Below are positions 58,027 to 64,000 of a stretch of 64,000 nt of DNA, one piece after another. Each line of letters begins with the position of its first letter. The stretch's first letter is position 1. The translations under genes and the position numbers were made by a program. This DNA is from Methanopyrus sp. SNP6 (lineage in GTDB: Archaea > JAADCQ01 > Methanopyri > Methanopyrales > Methanopyraceae): the NCBI RefSeq assembly GCF_002201895.1, contig NZ_CP019436.1:53456-117455 (forward strand), in the 5' to 3' direction. Below the pieces are notes generated by a model. That model did no database searches. It was given only the letters and a program-made list of their open reading frames with translations, and was not told the origin of the DNA.

Positions 58027-58518
58027 GTGCCGAGAGAAGTACTCGAGAACTTGCGGACGGCGCGAGTAGTCCTCCATCATTACGAGTTCGACCCCCACAC
58101 ATCCGCCAAGACCCTGGGAAAGGCCCACAAGTACCTAGACAGGGCTCAGCGGGCGCTCGCCAGGATCTGTGAATCCCATCCGGATCTACTGGATAAGTTG
58201 GTAAAGTGGCCGAAACGCGTGAAGGAGCTAGCCGCGAAGTTCCGGGAGGATACCGCCCGCTCTAAATTCGAACCGATGCCCAATCGACCGGTTTTCAGGG
58301 CCGGTGACGGGTTCGCCCGTGTGAAGCTCCCGGAACCGATTGAAGTCGAGAGGCTTCAGGACGTGTGTGAGTTCGCTGGAGTGATAGTCGAAGTAAAAGA
58401 GGTGGACGTAGTGGAAATATCCGGTGACAGGGATCGCGTCGGGACGGCACTCAAAGAGCTCAGAGAGCTGCCGGAATCCTGGAAGAAGATGCTCGAGAAA
58501 CGCAAGAGCAATGAATAA
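58027..58518 (+). CDS. DUF2096-like archaeal protein; true start probably upstream of 58027
   Basis: 163 aa from GTG 58027, the first standard start codon. The body (ENLRTARVVLHHYEFDPHTS, then ARVKLPEPIEVERLQDVCEF and AGVIVEVKEVDVVEISGD) resembles the methanogen DUF2096 family. In the same frame upstream, without a stop, the codons read PLKAQWVALNEVVSELRARG, which continues the family-like sequence, so the first about 20 residues may lie at 57964-58026. A CTG at 57964 overlaps the preceding TGA. Function unknown. Confidence 0.55.
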   Translation: MPREVLENLRTARVVLHHYEFDPHTSAKTLGKAHKYLDRAQRALARICESHPDLLDKLVKWPKRVKELAAKFREDTARSKFEPMPNRPVFRAGDGFARVKLPEPIEVERLQDVCEFAGVIVEVKEVDVVEISGDRDRVGTALKELRELPESWKKMLEKRKSNE

Positions 58519-58569
58519 GTAAAGATCGATGGACGGTTCCGCTGATCGCGAAATCGGGGTGATGCGCTC

Positions 58570-59190
58570 GTGATCGGTATCGCGACGGCTGACTTCCACG
58601 GAGACGTGGAGAAGGCAGAGCAGGTCGCGGAAAAGGCCGCCGACGAGGATGCCGACGTCATCTTCGTAGCGGGAGACGTATCCGACTTCAACTTGGAGGA
58701 TCCCGTGCAGGTGGTTGAGGAGATCGTTGATGTACTGAAGGAGCACGGTCAGGAGATCATGGCCGTGCCAGGTAACTGCGACACTCCGGAGGTCGTCAGA
58801 GTCCTCGATACCAGCGGAGTCTCGGTGCACCTGAAGGTCAAACACATCGGTCGCTACGACGTGGTCGGAATGGGTGGGTCCAACCCGACACCGTTCGATA
58901 CGCCGCTGGAGTTCGAGGAAAACGTCATTGAGTCGAGGCTCAGTGAACTTATGAACTCGGCCGGTGAGCCGGTGATACTCCTGACACACGCACCCCCGAA
59001 GAATACGGCGGTGGACAAGATCGAGGCCGGCGACCATGTGGGGAGTGAGGCGATCCGAAAGATCGTGGAGGAGTTCCAACCCGAGCTCCACATCTGCGCG
59101 CACATCCACGAGGCGGCTGGCGAGGACGAGCTCGGTAACACCCGGGTGATCAACCCAGGCCCGGGTGGTACGGTGGTAATCGAGCTGTGA
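58570..59190 (+). CDS. YfcE/MJ0936-like metallophosphoesterase
   Basis: 206 aa. Metal motifs ATADFHGDV, VAGDVSDFN, VPGNCDTPEV, LLTHAPPKN and ICAHIHEAAG (G-H-x-H is A-H-I-H) are in order. Substrate unknown. GTG start; its end overlaps the HD-domain gene by 4 bp. Confidence 0.8.
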   Translation: MIGIATADFHGDVEKAEQVAEKAADEDADVIFVAGDVSDFNLEDPVQVVEEIVDVLKEHGQEIMAVPGNCDTPEVVRVLDTSGVSVHLKVKHIGRYDVVGMGGSNPTPFDTPLEFEENVIESRLSELMNSAGEPVILLTHAPPKNTAVDKIEAGDHVGSEAIRKIVEEFQPELHICAHIHEAAGEDELGNTRVINPGPGGTVVIEL

Positions 59191-59789
59191 AGGTCAACCC
59201 CAAATTCCCTTGGGAACGAGAGGTGATCGAGTTCGTTCGGACGGAGATGTCCGAGGTCTCGCCTTCCCACGACTTCGAACACGTGAAGCGCGTAGTGGAG
59301 CTCTGTGAGCTCATTAGGCGCAAGGAGGGAGGAGATCCGGAGATACTCCGCGCGGCTTCCTGGTTACACGATATTGGAAGGCGGGCGGAGGAACGATCGG
59401 GTGAGGACCATGCGGAAGTCAGTGCCGAAATAGCGGAAGACTTACTCCCACGCGTGGGATTCCCTTCGGACAAGTTAGAGGAGGTAACGCACGCGATCCG
59501 AGCTCACCGTTTCTCCAGTGGACCCGAGCCGCGGACTTTAGAGGCCAAGATACTTCAGGATGCAGACAACCTCGACGCACTGGGGGCCGTTGGGATAGCC
59601 CGATGTTTCTGCGTGGTCGGAGAGCGGAGGACATCGCTAGAATCCGGTGTAGAACACTTCCACGAAAAACTACTCCGACTACCGAGGTTGATGCACACTG
59701 AGACGGCCCGCCGATTGGCGGAGAAGAGAAGGCGGAGGATGGTACTGTTTCTGGAGTGGCTGGAAAAGGAGTGGCGGATGAGGAGTTAG
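59187..59789 (+). CDS. HD-domain phosphohydrolase
   Basis: 200 aa. HD motifs: SHDFEHVKRVVEL, SWLHDIGRRAE, IRAHRFSSGPEP and ILQDADNLDALGAVG, as in the YedJ/YpgQ group. It probably acts on nucleotides. The GTG overlaps the phosphoesterase stop (GTGA), so the two phosphohydrolases are made together. Confidence 0.8.
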   Translation: MKVNPKFPWEREVIEFVRTEMSEVSPSHDFEHVKRVVELCELIRRKEGGDPEILRAASWLHDIGRRAEERSGEDHAEVSAEIAEDLLPRVGFPSDKLEEVTHAIRAHRFSSGPEPRTLEAKILQDADNLDALGAVGIARCFCVVGERRTSLESGVEHFHEKLLRLPRLMHTETARRLAEKRRRRMVLFLEWLEKEWRMRS

Positions 59790-59842
59790 GGGTCGGCCGA
59801 TGGGAAGATGGGGATGATGGGGTTTACCCGACGCCTCCGCGA

Positions 59843-59853
59843 CTTTTTTAAGA
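59843..59853 (+). promoter_or_regulatory. TATA-like element of the S13 ribosomal operon
   Basis: CTTTTTTAAGA about 35 bases before the GTG of rps13, in the only AT-rich segment of this gap. The T-run may also end the upstream transcript. Confidence 0.4.
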
Positions 59854-59883
59854 CTATCGAATCCGGCGTCCGGGGGTGTTCTC

Positions 59884-60339
59884 GTGGCGGACGACGAGGT
59901 GAAACCGATCGTCCGGATAGCCGATGTCGACCTTGACGGGCATAAAAAGGTCCCGTACGCGCTCACCGGAATCAAAGGTATCGGGATCCGAATGGCATAC
60001 GCTATCTGCCGGGAGCTAGGCATCGACGAGGAGAAGAAGCTCGGAGAACTCTCAGACGAGGAAATCGAGCGCATTGAGGAGGAGATAAAGAGGTTATCAG
60101 AAGGAGAGTCCAATATCCCCTCCTGGATGTACAATCGTCAGAAGGACTACGAAACGGGCGAAGATATGCACTTGGTCGGCGCTGAACTGGAGATGACGGT
60201 GAAGCAAGACATCGATCGGTTGAAGAAGATCCGCGCCTACCGTGGTATACGCCACGAGCTGGGACTCCCAGTCCGTGGTCAGCGTACGAAGTCCTCGTTC
60301 CGCCGAGGTAAAACCGTAGGTGTGAAGAAGAAGCGGTAG
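59884..60339 (+). CDS. rps13: 30S ribosomal protein S13
   Basis: 151 aa. [20 protein letters not shown]hH part, [20 protein letters not shown], and [20 protein letters not shown] near the end. GTG start. First gene of the S13-S4-S11-Rpo3-L18e-L13-S9-Rpo10 operon in the standard archaeal order. Confidence 0.97.
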   Translation: MADDEVKPIVRIADVDLDGHKKVPYALTGIKGIGIRMAYAICRELGIDEEKKLGELSDEEIERIEEEIKRLSEGESNIPSWMYNRQKDYETGEDMHLVGAELEMTVKQDIDRLKKIRAYRGIRHELGLPVRGQRTKSSFRRGKTVGVKKKR

Positions 60340-60351
60340 GGGGTAAACCGG

Positions 60352-60909
60352 ATGGGCGATCCCAAGAAACCACGTAAAAAGTACGAGACCCCCAGACATC
60401 CATGGGAAGCCGAGCGACTGGAGTACGAGCGAAAGCTGATGCGCAAGTACGGACTGCGGCGTAAGAAAGAGATATGGCGACACCAGACGCAACTCAAGCG
60501 ATGGCGTGAGAGAGCCAAAGAGCTCATGGCTAGGACGGACCCCGAAGCACAGCGTGAGCGGGAAGCCCTCTTCCGCAAGCTGTACGATCTCGGTATTTTG
60601 GACAAGAAGCCAGAGGAGGCCACGCTGGACGACGTCCTCAGGCTGACCGTAGAGGATGTTTTGGAGCGTCGTCTTCAGACGATTGTGTACCGAAAGGGTC
60701 TCGCCAAGACTCCACTACAAGCCAGGCAGCTCATTGTGCACCGTCATATCGCGATAGGCGATCGGATCGTCACCGTCCCGAGCTACTTAGTGTCTCGCGA
60801 GGAGGAAGAGGAAGTAGACTACTCCCCGTACTCTCCGCTCAAGGATGAAGATCACCCGATCAGGTGCGAAGCACGAGGTGAGTCACCGGAAGAAACCGTG
60901 GCTGAATAG
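60352..60909 (+). CDS. rps4: 30S ribosomal protein S4
   Basis: 185 aa. [20 protein letters not shown], then the S4 RNA-binding domain [40 protein letters not shown]. 12 bases after S13. Confidence 0.97.
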   Translation: MGDPKKPRKKYETPRHPWEAERLEYERKLMRKYGLRRKKEIWRHQTQLKRWRERAKELMARTDPEAQREREALFRKLYDLGILDKKPEEATLDDVLRLTVEDVLERRLQTIVYRKGLAKTPLQARQLIVHRHIAIGDRIVTVPSYLVSREEEEEVDYSPYSPLKDEDHPIRCEARGESPEETVAE

Positions 60910-60929
60910 TAAACTTCGGGGGTTGACGG

Positions 60930-61343
60930 ATGGCCGAGAAGGAGGGTAAGAAGGAGAAGAAAGAGCGGTGGGGAATCGCTCACATCTACGCCTCCTTCAA
61001 CAACACGATCATCACGATCACTGACCTCACAGGTGCCGAGACGTTCGCCCGTTGGTCCGGAGGTATGGTCGTCGACGCGGACCGAGAAGAGAGCTCACCG
61101 TACGCCGCCATGAAGGCTGCCAGACGCGCCGCCGAGGAAGCCATGGAGAAGGGTATCACCGCAGTCCACGTGAAGGTGCGCGCTCCCGGTGGTCACGGTC
61201 CTAAGACACCCGGACCGGGCGCCCAGGCCGCCATCCGAGCTTTAGCCCGTGCAGGCCTGAAGATCGGACGGATCGAGGACGTCACGCCGATCCCGCACGA
61301 CGGTACCAGAAGACCCGGAGGTAAGAGGGGACGCAGGGTATGA
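60930..61343 (+). CDS. rps11: 30S ribosomal protein S11
   Basis: 137 aa. [20 protein letters not shown], then [20 protein letters not shown] and a basic tail [19 protein letters not shown]. Overlaps rpo3 by 4 bp (ATGA). Confidence 0.97.
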   Translation: MAEKEGKKEKKERWGIAHIYASFNNTIITITDLTGAETFARWSGGMVVDADREESSPYAAMKAARRAAEEAMEKGITAVHVKVRAPGGHGPKTPGPGAQAAIRALARAGLKIGRIEDVTPIPHDGTRRPGGKRGRRV

Positions 61344-62167
61344 GTCCCTTGCGCGTCCGTCTCTACGACTACCGGAAAGCCGACGTCGAGCGCGCCACGT
61401 TTATCATCGAGGACACGTCCGCGGAGTTCGTCAACACCATCCGCCGCGCCCTCTACACACTCGTTCCCACCTTACGCATTGAAGAGGTCATTATCTACGA
61501 GAACGACACACCGATGTACGACGAAATGCTGGCCCATCGACTTGGGCTGATACCGCTGCGCGCCGACGACATCGACCAGTTCGAGTTACCCGACCTGTGC
61601 GACTGTGGTGGGAAAGGTTGCGAGAAGTGCCAGGTGAGGGCGGAGCTCGAAGTAGAAGGGCCAACCAAGGTTTACGCTCGAGATCTTGAATTCGATCATC
61701 CTGACGTAGAACCAGCCTTCCCCGACACGCTCATCACCGAGGTCGGAGAGGGCCAGCGGATCAGGCTCGAGGCGATCGCCGTACCGGGTCTGGGCCTCGA
61801 ACACGCGAAGTGGAAGCCGGTGAGCGCAGTCGGGTACAAAGGCCTCCCCGAGCTCGAAATCGATGAAGACAAACTCAAGGAAAATAAGATCACGTACGAG
61901 TGCCCTCAGGGTATTATCAGAATCGAGAACGGTGAAGTAGTCCATATCGATGAGGATCGTCTTCCCGAGTGTCGGATGTACAAGGAGTACGAGCGCGAGA
62001 CCGACGGGGCCGTCCGCGTCCGTTTCCGTGATGACGCTTTCGTGTTCAACGTTGAGACCGACGGCTCGATGTCGCTCGACACCGCGATCTTGAAAGCTCT
62101 TGGTGCGATCGAGCAAAAGCTCGAGTCTCTGAAGAAAAACCTGCAGAAGGAGGTGAGCGGAGAATGA
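61340..62167 (+). CDS. rpo3/rpoD: RNA polymerase subunit Rpo3 (D)
   Basis: 275 aa. [36 protein letters not shown], and the Rpb3-type Zn loop [11 protein letters not shown] are present. Some archaeal D subunits carry ferredoxin-like Fe-S cysteines in domain 3. Here that segment ([18 protein letters not shown], then [11 protein letters not shown]) has only two Cys, so an intact 4Fe-4S site looks unlikely. With Rpo11 it seeds RNAP assembly. Confidence 0.96.
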   Translation: MSPLRVRLYDYRKADVERATFIIEDTSAEFVNTIRRALYTLVPTLRIEEVIIYENDTPMYDEMLAHRLGLIPLRADDIDQFELPDLCDCGGKGCEKCQVRAELEVEGPTKVYARDLEFDHPDVEPAFPDTLITEVGEGQRIRLEAIAVPGLGLEHAKWKPVSAVGYKGLPELEIDEDKLKENKITYECPQGIIRIENGEVVHIDEDRLPECRMYKEYERETDGAVRVRFRDDAFVFNVETDGSMSLDTAILKALGAIEQKLESLKKNLQKEVSGE

Positions 62168-62547
62168 CTTGGGCGCCCACCGGACCCACTAATGTGGAAC
62201 TAAGGAAACTGATCCGTGACCTGAAGAAGGCGGCACGTGAGTACAACGCGCCGGTCTGGCGAGATGTGGCGGAACGCCTATCCAGACCCAGAAGGCAGCG
62301 AGCTGAAGTTAACGTCGGAAAGCTCGACGGACTAGCCCGCCGCGGTGTCATCCAGGAGGAAGAGACGGTTCTCGTGCCTGGCAAGGTATTGGGTGACGGA
62401 GTGATCACCCAACCTCTACGAGTGGCCGCCTGGAAGTTCAGTAGGACCGCCAGGACGAAGATCGAGGCCGTCGGCGGAGAATGTCTGACGATTCGTGAGC
62501 TACTCGAAGAGAACCCAGAAGGATCGTACGTTCGGATCATCGAGTGA
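62164..62547 (+). CDS. rpl18e: 50S ribosomal protein L18e
   Basis: 127 aa. NVELRKLIRDLKKAAREYNA, VWRDVAERLSRPRRQRAEVN and VLGDGVITQPLRVAAWKFS are typical. ATG overlaps the rpo3 stop by 4 bp. Confidence 0.96.
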   Translation: MTWAPTGPTNVELRKLIRDLKKAAREYNAPVWRDVAERLSRPRRQRAEVNVGKLDGLARRGVIQEEETVLVPGKVLGDGVITQPLRVAAWKFSRTARTKIEAVGGECLTIRELLEENPEGSYVRIIE

Positions 62548-62562
62548 GGGGGATACGGAGCC

Positions 62563-63042
62563 TTGGTGGAGTACGCCCACTCGAAACCCGTCGACCCGGA
62601 AGAATGGACCGTTATCGACGCCGAAAACGCGGTGCTCGGCCGCCTAGCCAGCGTAGTGGCGAAGAGAATCCTCAAGGGTGAGAGGATCGCCGTCATCAAC
62701 ACTGAAAAAGCCATCATCACCGGCAAGAAGAACACTATCAAGGAAGAGTGGCTCCAGAAGATCCAGCGAGGTGACCCGAAGAAAGGTCCGTTCTACCCGA
62801 GGAGGCCTGATCTGATTTTCCGACGGGTAGTCCGAGGCATGCTTCCATGGAAGACCAAGCGCGGGCGTGAAGCCTTCAAGCGGCTCCGAGCGTATATCGG
62901 TATTCCGAGATGGGTCGAGGAGGCGAACATCGAGCCCGAGCGGGTTGCCGAGGCTGACATGAGTCGATTGGGACACCTTTGGTACATAACTCTCGGCGAG
63001 CTATCAGAGGAGCTCGGTTACCAAATACCTGGGGGCCAGTAA
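62563..63042 (+). CDS. rpl13: 50S ribosomal protein L13
   Basis: 159 aa. WTVIDAENAVLGRLASVVAK, GPFYPRRPDLIFRRVVRGML and PWKTKRGREAFKRLRAYIG identify archaeal L13. TTG start 15 bases after L18e. Confidence 0.97.
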   Translation: MVEYAHSKPVDPEEWTVIDAENAVLGRLASVVAKRILKGERIAVINTEKAIITGKKNTIKEEWLQKIQRGDPKKGPFYPRRPDLIFRRVVRGMLPWKTKRGREAFKRLRAYIGIPRWVEEANIEPERVAEADMSRLGHLWYITLGELSEELGYQIPGGQ

Positions 63043-63447
63043 ATGGTTAGGGTAGTTCAGACTACGGGCAAGAGGAAGACCGCCATCGCCCGGGCCGTCG
63101 TCAAGGAGGGGGAGGGTAGGGTCCGCGTGAATAAGCGTCCGGTGAACATCATCGAGCCCGAAATGGCCCGAATGAAGATCATGGAGCCACTTATCATCGC
63201 AGGTGAGGACATCGTCAGTCAGGTCGACATCGACGTGAAGGTTCAGGGAGGAGGATGGATGAGCCAAGCCGAGGCCGCTCGTATCGCCATCGCCCGAGGC
63301 CTCGTCGAGTGGACCGGTGACCCGGACTTACGGGACGCTTACATGGCCTACGACCGCCATATGCTGAAAGGTGACCCACGCCGTAAGGAGCCGAAGAAGT
63401 TCGGTGGCCGCGGCGCCAGAGCGCGGAGACAGAAGAGCTACCGTTAA
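63043..63447 (+). CDS. rps9: 30S ribosomal protein S9
   Basis: 134 aa. [40 protein letters not shown] and the basic tail [16 protein letters not shown]. Starts directly after the L13 stop. Confidence 0.97.
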   Translation: MVRVVQTTGKRKTAIARAVVKEGEGRVRVNKRPVNIIEPEMARMKIMEPLIIAGEDIVSQVDIDVKVQGGGWMSQAEAARIAIARGLVEWTGDPDLRDAYMAYDRHMLKGDPRRKEPKKFGGRGARARRQKSYR

Positions 63448-63462
63448 GGCGGGTGTCTACGG

Positions 63463-63681
63463 ATGATCATACCGATCAGGTGCTTCACTTGTGGGCGTCC
63501 TATCGCCCACTTATGGGAGAAGTATGTGAAGTTAATCGAAGAGGAGGGAAAGGAACCCGGGGAGGCACTGGATGAGCTAGACATCGATCGGTACTGCTGC
63601 AGGAGGATGTTCCTATCCCACGTAGACCTGCTTGAGGAGTCCCTTCCCTACACGCCACCACGACTCGGAATGCCCCGCTAA
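63463..63681 (+). CDS. rpo10/rpoN: RNA polymerase subunit Rpo10 (N)
   Basis: 72 aa. Zinc site [15 protein letters not shown] and [17 protein letters not shown]. Last gene of the ribosomal/RNAP operon; rpo6, enolase and S2, often next, do not follow in this window. Confidence 0.96.
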   Translation: MIIPIRCFTCGRPIAHLWEKYVKLIEEEGKEPGEALDELDIDRYCCRRMFLSHVDLLEESLPYTPPRLGMPR

Positions 63682-63720
63682 ATTCTTAAACATGATCTTT
63701 CGTGGGCCCTCTGGTCCACG
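63682..63720 (+). promoter_or_regulatory. TATA-like box and 8-bp hairpin ahead of the tRNA gene
   Basis: ATTCTTAAAC at about 63681-63690 is AT-rich and about 40 bases before the tRNA. The segment 63701-63720 is an inverted repeat (CGTGGGCC with GGTCCACG, one G-U pair, loop CTCT) ending 5 bases before tRNA position 1. It could be the terminator of the ribosomal operon or a hairpin in the pre-tRNA leader. Confidence 0.35.
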
Positions 63721-63725
63721 CCAAG

Positions 63726-63815
63726 GGGGCCGTGGGGTAGCCTGGTCTATCCTCCGCGGCTGGGGAGCCGCGGCCCGGAGGCCGCGGGACCCCGGTTCAA
63801 ATCCGGGCGGCCCCA
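63726..63815 (+). tRNA. trnP-GGG: tRNA-Pro(GGG), apparently with a 15-nt intron
   Basis: Acceptor GGGGCCG/CGGCCCC with discriminator A. The D arm GTGGGGTAGCCTGGT...ATCCT is typical of tRNA-Pro, and the T arm is CCCGG-TTCAAAT-CCGGG. The 90-nt length is too long. Placing an intron after G37 (63766-63780, removing AGCCGCGGCCCGGAG) leaves anticodon stem CGCGG/CCGCG, loop CT-GGG-GG and a 75-nt tRNA. Unspliced, the molecule could be misread as a class II tRNA with a long variable arm, but no 7-nt anticodon loop with U33 then forms. CCA is not encoded. Confidence 0.8.
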
Positions 63816-63825
63816 CCCTCCAATT

Positions 63826-63842
63826 GTTACGTTAATTGTAAC
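63826..63842. promoter_or_regulatory. 17-bp palindromic operator candidate, second copy
   Basis: GTTACGTTAATTGTAAC has the same arms as the site at 4647-4663 and differs at three core positions. It lies between the tRNA and the secreted-protein gene that starts at 63964. An AT-rich GGGATAATACA at 63909-63919 between it and that gene could be the promoter. Confidence 0.5.
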
Positions 63843-63963
63843 GATGCTGGTAGGCCGGTCCGGCTTTAGGACTCCCGTGCATAACAATACCGCACACCGG
63901 TTACGAACGGGATAATACACTCAAGCCCATGGCAGGATCAACGGTGGATGGGGGTGAGATCAC

Positions 63964-64000
63964 GTGCGAGCCGTAGCCACGCTCCTGGCCTGCATGCTGG
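63964..64000 (+). CDS. Start of a probable secreted protein (partial, runs off right edge)
   Basis: GTG 63964 follows GGGGGTGAG at a good SD distance. The 12 codons seen read MRAVATLLACML, like the start of a signal peptide. Nothing more can be said from this window. Confidence 0.5.
   Translation, partial: MRAVATLLACML

Noticed and set aside
58228..59109. 293-codon minus-strand ORF
   Set aside because: Antisense to the DUF2096-like and metallophosphoesterase genes, whose motifs are intact; no SD or family signal on the minus strand.
63726..63815. Class II tRNA (Leu or Ser) with a long variable arm
   Set aside because: The unspliced fold gives an anticodon loop of the wrong size without U33, whereas removal of 15 nt yields a standard tRNA-Pro with Pro-like D and T arms.

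Overview
This window reads as chromosomal DNA of a Methanopyrus, the GC-rich hyperthermophilic methanogen. The strongest pointer is the complete gene for DNA topoisomerase V (31407-34361), an enzyme known only from this genus, with every published active-site residue at its published position. Archaeal chorismate enzymes, F430 and cobamide genes, MCR component A2, archaeal-type SerRS, RPA/RadA, eukaryote-like ribosomal proteins and frequent GTG/TTG starts agree with this. From memory, the topoisomerase differs from the AV19 type sequence at scattered positions, so a sister strain is likely; this has not been checked.

Layout: 1-4.7 kb is an envelope or metal locus on the minus strand (SO_0444-type permease, secreted alpha/alpha-toroid protein, secreted CobN-like protein). 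4.7-8.1 kb holds a wHTH gene, the two archaeal pre-shikimate enzymes and an ornithine cyclodeaminase/alanine dehydrogenase homologue. 8.2-9.25 kb is a broken K+ channel gene. 9.2-18.5 kb mixes cofactor genes (cobQ, cfbC, nadE), dapB, a TrmI-like methylase and several lineage-specific membrane or secreted proteins. 18.5-23.6 kb has valS, a DUF1614-like membrane protein and hisC. 23.6-30 kb is rich in methanogenesis support genes: radical SAM, cbiE, a B12-binding radical SAM protein, a ModE-like regulator, a phosphoesterase, methanogenesis marker 9 and atwA. 30-34.4 kb is a compact kptA - endonuclease V-like - top5 operon, followed by a frameshifted cysteine desulfurase. 35.6-41.7 kb has a methyltransferase, leuC/hacA, rpa-radA and a geranylgeranyl reductase with mosaic codon use. 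41.7-50.1 kb is the conserved euryarchaeal translation/transcription cluster (L24e, S28e, S6e, aIF2-gamma, PIN nuclease, Ppa, Rpo7, Spt4, dephospho-CoA kinase, S24e, S27ae, Bud32, Kae1). 51-59.8 kb carries serS, S3ae, a THUMP protein, BtpA, ubiX, a PrsW-like protease and small conserved archaeal genes. 59.9-63.7 kb is the S13-S4-S11-Rpo3-L18e-L13-S9-Rpo10 operon, then a tRNA-Pro gene that appears to hold an intron, and the start of a secreted protein.

No IS element, CRISPR array, rRNA or prophage was recognised. The points most worth checking are a 17-bp palindrome shared by the regions upstream of the permease and of the secreted-protein gene at the right edge, the secreted CobN-like/toroid/permease locus, loss of a catalytic Asp in the endonuclease V gene next to topoisomerase V, the blockwise codon use in the reductase gene, two interrupted genes, and a structured gene-free stretch at 36.4-36.9 kb.
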